Source of the DNA: an uncultured Candidatus Binatia bacterium
GTDB taxonomy: Bacteria; Desulfobacterota; Binatia; Bin18
DNA: 64,000 bases
Reading direction: 5' to 3'
Assembly: GCA_958296235.1 (NCBI GenBank)
Contig: OY282457.1
Coordinates: 1,612,501-1,676,500, forward strand
In this document: one piece after another, positions 40,841 to 48,942 of the stretch
Layout: every line of letters begins with the position of its first letter
How positions within the stretch are numbered: the stretch's first letter is position 1
Position numbers and translations under genes: made by a program
The notes under the pieces: model-generated
Seen by the model: only the letters and a program-made list of their open reading frames with translations
What the model was told of the DNA's origin: nothing
Databases searched by the model: none

Positions 40841-41053
40841 GGTACTGGTTCAGTTTCACATCGCTCTTGACCTCTGCCGGAGGAGTGCCCCTCCCTGACC
40901 CTCCCCCTCAGAGACGTGTAATGCGCATGGTGTCGCAGACCCCCCCGGGCGGTCCGTGCGCCCCCTCACCCGGCCCTTCGACAGGCTCAGGGCCACCCTC
41001 TCCCCTGGAGGGAGAGGGCTGGGGTGAGGGGGAATAAGCAAATTGAACTACTA
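40841..41053. mobile_element. MITE-like non-coding element, copy B
   Basis: About 213 bp. Left end GGTACTGGTTCAGTTTCACA; complement of the right end TAGTAGTTCAATTTGC, the same termini as copies A and C. The core again contains CCCTCCCC...CCCTCTCCC and its inverted partner, interrupted by extra sequence including a TTCGACAGGCTCAGG word. Flanking 10-mers CGCAGAATTG (40831-40840) and CCCGGAATTG (41054-41063) agree at 8 of 10 bases, a decayed target duplication. Confidence 0.65.
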
Positions 41054-41112
41054 CCCGGAATTGATATACTGATCGATTGATACACTGATCGAAAGCTTAC
41101 GGGAGTTGTGAC

Positions 41113-41199
41113 ATGGATATTATCGTCTCCCTGGTTTTCCTGGCGTTTGCCGGTGTCCTGGCCTATTGCGCCCTTGATGCCTCACGCCGAACCAAGTAG
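41113..41199 (+). CDS. 28-residue single-span membrane miniprotein
   Basis: A short frame with GGGAG 8 bases before the ATG at 41113. It encodes MDIIVSLVFLAFAGVLAYCALDA followed by a basic tail (SRRTK). Same design as the miniprotein at 5778 (start MD-I, one helix, short tail). Its 3' end overlaps the end of the convergent esterase gene by 18 bp. Function unknown. Confidence 0.45.
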   Translation: MDIIVSLVFLAFAGVLAYCALDASRRTK

Positions 41200-42315
41200 T
41201 TGCTTTGCCCCCAGGTCTTCAAACCAGGGCATTACCAGCGTCTCGTTGATCGAGTACGGATAGGCGTGGCCCCAATCCGGCAGCTCCGTATAGGTCACGT
41301 TGTAGCCCAGCTTTGTCAGCCCGGTATGCGTCTGTCGGGTGACATCAACGCTAAAGATCGGGTCCTGTTCGCCATGCACGATGAAGATGGGCAGGTCTTT
41401 GCCCTGGCCGCGCTTCAGCAGATGATTGATCGCGGGATGAATCCGCCCGGCCACCGGGGCAATGCCGGCAAAAATGTCCGCATACGCCAGCCCCAGGACA
41501 TAGGTAAAAATCCCCCCGTCAGAGAACCCGGTGAGATATACGCGGCGGCGGTCCACCGCATAGCTGGCCCAAACCTCCTCCAGCATCGTGCGGATGGAGC
41601 GACGGTCCAGAACCGGATTCGGAGGAATGCCGGGCAAACGAATAGCCGACCAGGTTTCCCGCACCGACTTCGGGGCGAGCAGCATATAGCCCTTGCTCTT
41701 GGCGGCCCGGAGCCACGTCAGCAGATAGTCGTCCTCCCGGCTGTAGCCGCTGTGGAGGCAGACAATGAGCGGCCATTCCGTGTGCGGCGTATAGTTCTCG
41801 GGGACGTATAAAGAATAAGCTGAGCGTTGATCTTCCCGTTCTTTGCGGACGATACCGACCGGGACGTCCAGGGCGGGCTGCTGTATTTCCAAAGCGGGAA
41901 GAGAGGCCAGGACCTCTGGAAAAACCCAGTGTTGTTGGAGGATGGGCAACCCGGCCCGCAGTTCATACAAGAGATATTTTCCCCGGCAGAACTCATATCG
42001 CCCCTTCAGGAAATCCATAGCAAATTCCTGGCCGATAAAACGCAACAGAAACGCATAGGCCTCAGCGCAGTGCTGCACCGCCTTGCTGAATGTGGCGTGG
42101 AACTCGTGCAGCGACTCCGGCGGAGAAAAGAGTGCCAGGTCTGCCTGGAGGGCCTCGACCGTCTGCCCGAGTCTGTCTTTCAACTGGGCGTTCTGTTCGG
42201 CCAGCCGATGTATATGGAGCCCTTCGAGGTGAGTTTCGATGCCACGCAGGAAGTCCAGGAGTCGTTGCTCAGCCCGCCGCAGGCCATCCGTGTATTGACC
42301 GCTCCCTGTTTCCAT
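41182..42315 (-). CDS. Alpha/beta-hydrolase, phospholipase/carboxylesterase or PHB-depolymerase-like
   Basis: A protein of about 377 residues. The first 170 are helical and unassigned; the rest is an alpha/beta hydrolase: YVPENYTPHTEWPLIVCLHSGY, the nucleophile elbow GFSDGG (GxSxG), the acid in HGEQDPIFSVD and the His in DWGHAYPY. It resembles esterase/PHB-depolymerase-like hydrolases; substrate unknown. No signal peptide. The ATG at 42315 is chosen because GGGAGGGAG lies upstream; the longer frame is unsupported. Confidence 0.82.
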   Translation of the reverse strand: METGSGQYTDGLRRAEQRLLDFLRGIETHLEGLHIHRLAEQNAQLKDRLGQTVEALQADLALFSPPESLHEFHATFSKAVQHCAEAYAFLLRFIGQEFAMDFLKGRYEFCRGKYLLYELRAGLPILQQHWVFPEVLASLPALEIQQPALDVPVGIVRKEREDQRSAYSLYVPENYTPHTEWPLIVCLHSGYSREDDYLLTWLRAAKSKGYMLLAPKSVRETWSAIRLPGIPPNPVLDRRSIRTMLEEVWASYAVDRRRVYLTGFSDGGIFTYVLGLAYADIFAGIAPVAGRIHPAINHLLKRGQGKDLPIFIVHGEQDPIFSVDVTRQTHTGLTKLGYNVTYTELPDWGHAYPYSINETLVMPWFEDLGAKQLLGSA

Positions 42316-42461
42316 GGCTCCCCTCCCTTTTGGACATGGCTGACTGCGATCAAGAACAAGCCTGACAGGACAGCCCTGGTCCACTTCTTCTTGACAGCGC
42401 AGAAAGAGTCATGTTTCTCTGCGGCAATCGTCAATCACCAGACGGTCATATCAGGCTTTCC

Positions 42462-43772
42462 ATGGAAAACACACAAGCGATTCCCGCCAGAGCAACATCC
42501 GCCTCAAACGCAGACGACAGCCAGCTCTCCCGCCTGCTCAAGACCCTGGGGCCGGGCCTGCTCTTTGCCAGCACCGCCATTGGCGTCTCACATCTGGTGC
42601 AGTCAACCCGCGCCGGGGCCAGCTATGGCTATGCGCTGCTGGGGGCCGTGATTATCGCCAACCTCCTGAAATATCCGTCCTTTGAGTACGGCTCGCGCTA
42701 TGCGAACGCGACTGGCGAAAGCCTGATCGATGGCTATAAGCGTTTCGGGAACTGGGCCTTATACCTCTATTTGTTTATTACGGTCAGCCCGATGTCCATT
42801 ATTATCGCCGCAATCTGTTTTACCACCGCCGGACTGCTGAACAATCTGCTCGCCCTCGACCTGCCCGTTATTCACACCGCCCTGTTCCTGATCGTCGGCT
42901 GCGTCAGTATTTTGCTGGTCGGGAAATACAGCGCCCTGGACAGTCTCATTAAGGTCATTTGTACGGTGCTGTTCCTCTCCACCCTGACCGCTTTTGTACT
43001 GACCCTCTTGCGCGGTCCGACCGCGCCGGTGGCCTTCTACTCGTCCGAGATCTGGACCGCCTCGGGCTTTGCCTTTCTGATTGCCCTCATGGGCTGGATG
43101 CCGGCCCCCTTGGATTTATCCGCCCTCAACAGCCTCTGGACGCTTGAACGCTTCAAGCAGACCGGCTACCGGCCGACCCTGCGCGAGACGCTGCTCGACT
43201 TTAATGTCGCGTATGTGATGACGGCGTTTCTGGCCGTCTGTTTCATGACGCTGGGGGCCTTCATCATGTACGGTTCCGGTCAGGCATTCTCAAATCAGAG
43301 TGGGACGCAGTTTACGCATGAGGTGATTCGGCTCTACACCGCCACCCTCGGGGACTGGAGCTATATCATCATCGCCTCTTCGGCCTTTTCCGTCATGTTT
43401 GGCACCGCCCTGGTCATCTTTGACGGCTATGCCAGGGCCATGGACCGCACCTGGGCATTATTATTCTCTCGGAGCCAGGCCGGACCGGGCAGCCGCACGG
43501 TGTATAACGCCTGGCTCATCATCGGCGCGGTTGGCGGCTATCTGATTATTGCGCTGTTTCTTACCAGCTTTACCGCGCTCATCGACCTGGCCACGATTAT
43601 TTCATTTCTGGTCGCGCCGATTATCGCCCTGGCCAACCATCGGCTCGTCCTCAGCCCCCACATGCCACAAGCGGCGCATCCCCCGCGCTGGCTGCGGCTG
43701 CTGAGCTGGGCCGGCATCGTCTTTCTGACGGTCTTTACCCTGGTGTATCTCGGGCTGCGGCTGATGTCGTGA
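42462..43772 (+). CDS. NRAMP-family divalent-metal transporter-like protein
   Basis: A membrane protein of about 436 residues with eleven or so helices. The start GPGLLFASTAIGVSHLVQSTRAGASYGYAL and GWMPAPLDLSALNSLW match the NRAMP-like group, but the canonical metal motif DPGN of helix 1 is replaced by STAIGVSH and the MPH motif of helix 6 is changed to GWMPAP, so this is one of the divergent NRAMP relatives (as the Mg2+ transporter group) and the ion cannot be named. Start at ATG 42462 by homology; ribosome site weak. It ends 72 bp before the tracrRNA terminator. Confidence 0.8.
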   Translation: MENTQAIPARATSASNADDSQLSRLLKTLGPGLLFASTAIGVSHLVQSTRAGASYGYALLGAVIIANLLKYPSFEYGSRYANATGESLIDGYKRFGNWALYLYLFITVSPMSIIIAAICFTTAGLLNNLLALDLPVIHTALFLIVGCVSILLVGKYSALDSLIKVICTVLFLSTLTAFVLTLLRGPTAPVAFYSSEIWTASGFAFLIALMGWMPAPLDLSALNSLWTLERFKQTGYRPTLRETLLDFNVAYVMTAFLAVCFMTLGAFIMYGSGQAFSNQSGTQFTHEVIRLYTATLGDWSYIIIASSAFSVMFGTALVIFDGYARAMDRTWALLFSRSQAGPGSRTVYNAWLIIGAVGGYLIIALFLTSFTALIDLATIISFLVAPIIALANHRLVLSPHMPQAAHPPRWLRLLSWAGIVFLTVFTLVYLGLRLMS

Positions 43773-43844
43773 CAAGTGGTGACAGAGAGCAAAGGCAGCG
43801 CGGCGGTTTGTTGAGGAGAAATCGCCGCGATTGTCATGTGGAAT

Positions 43845-43869
43845 AAAAAAAGCCCCCGCTGGGAGGGCT
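43845..43869 (-). terminator. Terminator of the tracrRNA
   Basis: On the minus strand a 7-bp stem AGCCCTC/GGGGGCT (one G-U pair) with a CCAGC loop runs into TTTTTT. It closes the tracrRNA. Confidence 0.88.
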
Positions 43870-43951
43870 TCGGTCGCTTAGAAGCGTTGCCTGCGAAGAA
43901 GCTACTTCTTTGGTATGAAGAGCTGACGACAGACCTTGGTGAGTTACACTA
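43845..43951 (-). ncRNA. tracrRNA of the type II-C CRISPR system
   Basis: The plus-strand bases 43928-43950 are identical to the last 23 bases of the crRNA repeat, so the minus-strand transcript begins with an anti-repeat AGTGTAACTCACCAAGGTCT that pairs fully with the 3' part of the repeat; the 5' part of the repeat pairs only partly, leaving the usual bulge. Downstream follow two short hairpins (AAGAAG-TAG-CTTCTT at 43896-43910 and CGCTT-CT-AAGCG at 43875-43886) and the terminator hairpin. Transcribed divergently from cas9, about 107 nt long. Confidence 0.88.
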
Positions 43952-43957
43952 TTGGGG

Positions 43958-43986
43958 AATATACACGGGAGACGATACATGAGCAA
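43958..43986 (-). promoter_or_regulatory. tracrRNA promoter overlapping the cas9 start
   Basis: On the minus strand: TTGCTC (43981-43986), 17 bp, TATATT (43958-43963), placing the start 7-8 bases later exactly at the anti-repeat. The -35 box lies inside the first codons of cas9 and the -10 box in its ribosome-site region. Confidence 0.65.
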
Positions 43987-46900
43987 GCGCATTCTGGGAC
44001 TGGATTTAGGATCAAACTCCATAGGCTGGGCGCTCCTAAAAGCAACTGATACTGGGAAACCAAGCGGGTTTATTGACCTCGGTTCGCGGATATTCAACAA
44101 AGCCGTCGAAGACAAGACGCCGACGCCTAAGAATCAGAAGCGCCGCAACAGCCGATTAGCAAGGCGCGTGGTGCAGCGACGCGCCAGACGCCGTCAGCGG
44201 ATGCTGAACTACCTGGTCAGTCTGAATCTGCTGCCAGCCAGTCTCAAAGACCAGCCGAAACCGGAGAGTGTTCTGAATGAGCTTGGAGACCCGTACTCCC
44301 TCCGCGCCAAAGCACTGGATTCCCCCTTGGATACACACGAGCTCGGACGGGTATTTCTCCACTTGGTGCAACGACGTGGGTTTCTCAGCAACCGTAAAAC
44401 CCTGCTCCAGGATATGCTGGACGACCCGGACGTGCAGGAGGCGCTTACCGAGTTGGGCGAGGACACTACTGGTGAGGATGCCGAAGAGAACGCGTCCAAA
44501 CAAGACATCAGTCAATTGCGAAAAACCATTGAGGACTCCGGTTGTCGCACTCTGGGTGAATACTTGGCTTCACGAGACCTCCATCAGAGCAAGCGTAACC
44601 GTCAGCGGGACGGGGGACATCTGCGGACCGACCGCCAGATGTACCAGGAGGAGTTGAACGCCATTTGGAAAGTTCAGAAAAAACATCACCCGGCGTTGAC
44701 AGACGAGGTAAAGGAACAAATAGAGCAGATTATTTTTCATCAACGCCCGCTCAAGCTCCGGGCTGACCGGGTGGGCAGATGTTCCTTGGAACCACGATAC
44801 ACACGAGCGGGTATTGCCCGTTTGGAATATCAGAAGTTCCGTTATCTCCAGGATATCAACAATCTCCAATTTTTCGATCCGCATACAGAAACCTGGAGCC
44901 CGCTCAGTGACGAGAACCGCGCTATACTGGCCACGCTGTTTGAGGGTACGCCAACGCTCACTTTTGCCAGACTGCGTAAAGCTCTTGGACTGGCTCGGAC
45001 GACTGAGTTCAACCTGGAAAGATCCGAAGTCAAAAAGCTCAAAGGCAATACGACCGCCTGTGCTATTCGCGAGGTATTGCCCGAATGGGACGAATTCTCC
45101 CAGGACAAACACTATGCTCTGGTGGAAGACCTGCTGACCATCCAGAAAAAAGCCGTATTGAAAAAGCGACTAATAGGTCACTGGAAGTTTGATTCCACAA
45201 CTGCGGTAAAACTTTGTATGGTGAAGTTCGAGCCGGGCCACGGCAATTTCTCGACCAAAGCCATCCGCAAGCTGTTGCCCTATCTGGAACGGGGAATGAT
45301 CCTCTCTGACGCCCGTGTTGAAGCAGGCTATGGTTACGAGCAGGAAGCCGTAACGGCGAAAGACCGTCTGGGCTCGCCGCCGACAATACCCAATCCCATC
45401 GTACAAAAAGGGCTGCATGAACTGCGTCGGGTGGTGAATGCCATTATTGCCGAGTACGGCAAGCCGGACGCGATCCGCATTGAAATGGCTCGCGACCTGG
45501 AGATGAAGAATACCAAACGGCATGCCGCTTTTCTCAAACAGCAAAAGGCAAACACCAAGGCCAATGATGAAGCCGCTCAGAAGTACGCGGAAATGCACCG
45601 GAAAAACTCGCATCTCCCATTGTCCGAATATCCGAGCCGAAACGACAAGCTGAAATATCGTCTGTGGAAAGACCAGAAAGAGAAGTGCGCCTACAGCGGA
45701 AAGCCGATCATTTTATCCGAACTGTTTGGGCCAGCGGTTGAGATTGACCATATCTTGCCTTACAGCCAATCGCTGGACGACTCCTATATGAACAAGGTCG
45801 TTTGCTATACGGCAGAGAATCGTGCCAAACGCAATCGCACGCCCATTGATGCCTTCGGCGACAATGAAGACAAGTGGAACCAGATTACTCAGGCCATCCG
45901 CCGTTGGGGAAAGCCGCTCAAATCCAAGCGGGAGCGATTTTACAAAAGAGAAGCGGACCTTCTTGAGAGAGACTTTATCGGCAGTCAGCTTACCGACACC
46001 CGCTATATCAGTCGGGAAGCAGGGAACTACCTGAAAACGCTAGGCGTGGCCGTTACGTTTCCCAAGGCGGCATTTACCGGCTGGCTCCGCCACCAATGGA
46101 ATCTGAATAGCCTGCTGGGCGAGACTGATGAGAAGGAACGTACCGATCATCGCCACCACGCCATTGATGCTGCGGTCATCGCCTGCATTGACCACAGCTT
46201 TCATCAGCGTTTGTCAAATCAAGCCAAAAAGCTTGAACGTTCTCACTCGGAACTCAAGCTGCGCGCTATACAGATAGACCTCCCGTGGAGCAACTTTCGA
46301 CTTGATATACATGAGAAACTGTCGTCAATGATCGTCTCCCACGTCCCGCAACGGAAGATCAGCGGCGCATTACACGAAGAAACGGGAGTTGGGTTTATTG
46401 AGGGCCAAGGAACGGTCTATCGCAAAGCCCTGAATACGGATTTCAAAATCAAATGGGTTGACGACATCGTTGACGCTACTGTTCGGGAACAGGTCCAAAA
46501 ACACTTGGCAAACAATAGTAATGATCCGAAACAGGCTTTCGCAGAGGGCAAGAGTGTTGTTCACAAGAATGGCCAAACCCCTATCAAAAGGGTACGGCTT
46601 AGGCAGTCAAAAGTTCCCAGCTTGGACACACTGAAAAAAACCAAGTTCGGGGTACGCGACCATCAGGGAAAAGTGTTCAGGTGGATGGCGTATGGCAATA
46701 TCCACCATGTTGAAATTATCCGCCATCGAAAAACCGGAAAGTATGGCGGGAGTTTTGTCACAGCGATGGAAGCCGCCCACCGCGCCAGAGGGATCAACGG
46801 TCCGAAGCGCCCGGTTATTCAGGCCGACCACGGCGAGGAGTATGAATTCGTGCTGGCCTTACATATCAACGATTTGGTCAGCATTGAAGAGAATGGGAAG

Positions 46901-47104
46901 AGGGAAGTCTACCGAGTTCAAAAACTGAGACAAGACAGCAGTCAGTTGGAACTCAGACGCCACACCGCAGCAACACTGGAGAACAAGGAAGAAGGGTTGA
47001 GGAAAGCAATATCGACACTGATGAAAGACTACGCGCTACAGAAACACCGAGTGAATGCGATTGGGAAGTTTCGAGATGATAAAACGGATCATCGACATCA
47101 GTGA
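43979..47104 (+). CDS. cas9: CRISPR-associated endonuclease Cas9, type II-C
   Basis: A compact Cas9 of 1041 residues. RuvC-I is GLDLGSNSIGWALL (D9), followed by the arginine-rich bridge helix (SRLARRVVQRRARRRQRML); RuvC-II is IRIEMARDLE (E502); the HNH nuclease contains VEIDHILPYSQSLDDSYMNK (D590, H591) and NRAKRNRTP; RuvC-III is DHRHHAIDAAVIA (H727, D730). All catalytic residues are present. The C-terminal region from about 860 (KVFRWMAYGNIHHVEI, FVTAMEAAHRAR) matches the WED/PAM-interacting part of II-C enzymes. The ATG at 43979 has GGGAG 7 bases upstream; the TTG at 43952 is rejected. The cas1 remnant overlaps its 3' end. Confidence 0.96.
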   Translation: MSKRILGLDLGSNSIGWALLKATDTGKPSGFIDLGSRIFNKAVEDKTPTPKNQKRRNSRLARRVVQRRARRRQRMLNYLVSLNLLPASLKDQPKPESVLNELGDPYSLRAKALDSPLDTHELGRVFLHLVQRRGFLSNRKTLLQDMLDDPDVQEALTELGEDTTGEDAEENASKQDISQLRKTIEDSGCRTLGEYLASRDLHQSKRNRQRDGGHLRTDRQMYQEELNAIWKVQKKHHPALTDEVKEQIEQIIFHQRPLKLRADRVGRCSLEPRYTRAGIARLEYQKFRYLQDINNLQFFDPHTETWSPLSDENRAILATLFEGTPTLTFARLRKALGLARTTEFNLERSEVKKLKGNTTACAIREVLPEWDEFSQDKHYALVEDLLTIQKKAVLKKRLIGHWKFDSTTAVKLCMVKFEPGHGNFSTKAIRKLLPYLERGMILSDARVEAGYGYEQEAVTAKDRLGSPPTIPNPIVQKGLHELRRVVNAIIAEYGKPDAIRIEMARDLEMKNTKRHAAFLKQQKANTKANDEAAQKYAEMHRKNSHLPLSEYPSRNDKLKYRLWKDQKEKCAYSGKPIILSELFGPAVEIDHILPYSQSLDDSYMNKVVCYTAENRAKRNRTPIDAFGDNEDKWNQITQAIRRWGKPLKSKRERFYKREADLLERDFIGSQLTDTRYISREAGNYLKTLGVAVTFPKAAFTGWLRHQWNLNSLLGETDEKERTDHRHHAIDAAVIACIDHSFHQRLSNQAKKLERSHSELKLRAIQIDLPWSNFRLDIHEKLSSMIVSHVPQRKISGALHEETGVGFIEGQGTVYRKALNTDFKIKWVDDIVDATVREQVQKHLANNSNDPKQAFAEGKSVVHKNGQTPIKRVRLRQSKVPSLDTLKKTKFGVRDHQGKVFRWMAYGNIHHVEIIRHRKTGKYGGSFVTAMEAAHRARGINGPKRPVIQADHGEEYEFVLALHINDLVSIEENGKREVYRVQKLRQDSSQLELRRHTAATLENKEEGLRKAISTLMKDYALQKHRVNAIGKFRDDKTDHRHQ

Positions 47105-47350
47105 GCCAGCCTATCTGCATACTGAGAAAAAGCAGTTGCTGGTAGACAGGGAAGGGGAAACCATACAGAGCCACAGATCGACAAATCAACCAAGCAACTC
47201 TTGCTTGGACAATTGAGCAAGACAGTGGATTGGAAGGGAGACAGAATGCCGCTCATGGTTGCGTCACACCATCTGGCGGCCAACCTCAGACAGGCGCTTG
47301 GAGAAAGCGGAGCCACATTGCACTATCCCAAGCGCATAGCGGATGCCTGA
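47076..47350 (+). pseudogene. cas1: cas1 remnant with a large internal deletion
   Basis: The gene begins at ATG 47076 inside the end of cas9 with a good type II Cas1 N-terminus (MIKRIIDISEPAYLHTEKKQ, LLVDREGETI). From about 47160 the sequence jumps, in another frame, to the Cas1 C-terminus: EPQIDKSTKQLLLGQLSKTV, DWKGDRMPLMVASHHLAANL, ALGESGATLHYPKRIADA, stop at 47350. The first frame ends at TGA 47216. Roughly 200 central codons, including all integrase catalytic residues, are missing. Cas1 activity cannot exist from this copy. Confidence 0.88.
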
Positions 47351-47352
47351 CG

Positions 47353-47684
47353 ATGGTGACTTTCGGCGGGTTGAATACGATGTGGCTTCTTGTCCTGTTT
47401 GACCTGCCCACCGACACTAAGCAGGCCAGACAGCAGTATGCGCGGTTTCGCAAACGCCTGCTGGAAGACGGTTTCAGCATGATGCAGTACTCCGTTTATA
47501 TGCGTCACAGTGCCAGCGAGGAAAACGCCGAAGTGGTATAGAGCGGGTCAAGGCTTTTTTACCACCGGAAGGCGAGGTTCGTATTATCAAGATTACCGAC
47601 AAACAGTTTGGCAGAATCCAGGTTTTCTATGGGAAAAAGCGCAAGCCTCCTGAGCCCGCGCCCCTCCAGATTGAGCTTTTGTAA
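47353..47684 (+). pseudogene. cas2: cas2 with a one-base frameshift
   Basis: From the ATG at 47380 (or 47353) the frame reads MWLLVLFDLPTDTKQARQQY, ARFRKRLLEDGFSMMQYSVY, MRHSASEENAEV, a typical type II Cas2 with the active Asp in LFDLP, then stops at TAG 47539. One base later in frame the family continues: ERVKAFLPPEGEVRIIKITD, KQFGRIQVFYGKKRKPPEPA, PLQIELL, stop 47684. Five bases (47536-47540) stand where six are expected between the two halves, so a single base is missing. A sequencing error is possible, but the neighbouring cas1 is certainly broken. Confidence 0.85.
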
Positions 47685-47697
47685 TCAATCTGGAGGG
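47662..47697. repeat. 13-bp perfect inverted repeat at the end of cas2
   Basis: CCCTCCAGATTGA and TCAATCTGGAGGG, separated by 10 bases, span the cas2 stop codon. No T-run follows on either strand. It lies 38 bp beyond the last repeat on the side toward which crRNAs are transcribed, so it may end or protect the array transcript. Confidence 0.75.
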
Positions 47698-47734
47698 CGA
47701 AATCGCCAGGATTCCAGCGGGTTGCAGCGGGGCC

Positions 47735-48628
47735 AGTGTAACTCACCAAGGTCTGTCCGCAATCCACAACAAGGACGGGAACAAGCAGAAGGGTGATCTA
47801 GTGTAACTCACCAAGGTCTGTCCGCAATCCACAACCTGCGGGCGGGTATGGTGAGTACATTCAACAGTGTAACTCACCAAGGTCTGTCCGCAATCCACAA
47901 CTTGCGGCCTGCGTGTAAATGTCACGGATCAAGTGTAACTCACCAAGGTCTGTCCGCAATCCACAACCGGTCCAGCGCTCCACGTTCTCGAATGGAGGAG
48001 TGTAACTCACCAAGGTCTGTCCGCAATCCACAACCGCCGGCTCATGGGTTGCGCATCTGCCGTTAGTGTAACTCACCAAGGTCTGTCCGCAATCCACAAC
48101 ACTTCGTCGAGCGTTCTGCTGAAGGTTCTCAGTGTAACTCACCAAGGTCTGTCCGCAATCCACAACCATCTTGGCTTTATGGTTCCCTTCTTCTTTAGTG
48201 TAACTCACCAAGGTCTGTCCGCAATCCACAACCCTAGGGAGGGGTTGCCTTGGAAGCCAATAAGTGTAACTCACCAAGGTCTGTCCGCAATCCACAACTC
48301 AAGGGGGTTTATTACCGTGCGCGCGTTTAGTGTAACTCACCAAGGTCTGTCCGCAATCCACAACTTTGGCGACTTGCTGTTGAATCTTGGCCGCAGTGTA
48401 ACTCACCAAGGTCTGTCCGCAATCCACAACTCACCTTGAGAAATGCCAAGCGCTCGATGAAGTGTAACTCACCAAGGTCTGTCCGCAATCCACAACATCG
48501 CCGGTACCTGACCCACCGTTGCACAGAGTGTAACTCACCAAGGTCTGTCCGCAATCCACAACCACTTGCGCCGGGGCGGTCACGACTGTGGTAGTGTAAC
48601 TCACCAAGGTCTGTCCGCAATCCACAAC
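47735..48628 (-). CRISPR. Type II-C CRISPR array, 14 repeats and 13 spacers
   Basis: Fourteen identical 36-bp repeats. In crRNA orientation (minus strand) the repeat starts GTTGTGGATTGCGGACAGAC and ends CTTGGTGAGTTACACT. Repeat starts on the plus strand: 47735, 47800, 47866, 47932, 47999, 48065, 48131, 48197, 48263, 48329, 48395, 48461, 48527, 48593. Spacers are 30 nt except the first (29) and the fourth (31). No terminal repeat is degenerate. The orientation follows from the tracrRNA anti-repeat and from the GTTGT start typical of type II. Each repeat ends in TTACACT with a TTG-containing hexamer 16-17 bp upstream, a possible internal promoter as known for Neisseria II-C arrays. No spacer matches the rest of the window by eye. 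Confidence 0.97.
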
Positions 48629-48709
48629 TACTACAGAATTACCATTTACAGACAGCAATACGTTCATTATGGCCATTAAAAGAAAAGGGGCCCACCTTGT
48701 ACATAGCGT

Positions 48710-48887
48710 GGTAGTGTCTCAGTTTCACATCTCCCTCCCCCGCTGCCGGCTCAGCACCCCCCTCCCTGACCCTCCCCCTCAGCGGAGAGAGGGAATATCT
48801 GCTCCCTCTCCCCTGAAGGCCTGTCCTGAGCCTGTCGAAGGGGAGAGGGTTGGGGTGAGGGGGAAAAGGCAAACTGAAACACTATCC
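48710..48887. mobile_element. MITE-like non-coding element, copy C
   Basis: About 178 bp. Left end GGTAGTGTCTCAGTTTCACA; complement of the right end GGATAGTGTTTCAGTTTGCC: well-matched terminal inverted repeats. The core has CCCTGACCCTCCCCCTCAGC and CCCTCTCCCC with their inverted partner, and a CCTGAGCCTGTCGAAGG word inserted near the centre. It lies just beyond the right end of the CRISPR array; the 80 bp between array and element hold no gene and could be the leader. Confidence 0.7.
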
Positions 48888-48942
48888 ACAGCGCTGCCCT
48901 TTTCAGCTACGATCCTATAATTCGTCAGCGTGGGAGGAAGGC

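Noticed and set aside
41182..42384. Longer start (42384) for the esterase gene
   Set aside because: The extra 23 residues have no homology character and the ATG at 42315 has a strong GGGAGGGAG box.
43952..43978. Extended cas9 start at TTG 43952
   Set aside because: It would put the ribosome site GGGAG inside the gene and add residues in front of the canonical MSKRILGLDLG start; it also overlaps the tracrRNA promoter.
47735..48628. Plus-strand transcription of the CRISPR array
   Set aside because: The tracrRNA anti-repeat is identical to the plus-strand repeat, so it can only pair with a crRNA made from the minus strand; the minus-strand repeat also begins with the GTTGT typical of type II.
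47848..48676. Several open frames across the CRISPR array, repeating VTHQGLSAIHN or VVDCGQTLVSYT
   Set aside because: They are translations of the 36-bp repeat whose period happens to be a multiple of three (66 bp); no ribosome sites and no protein character.
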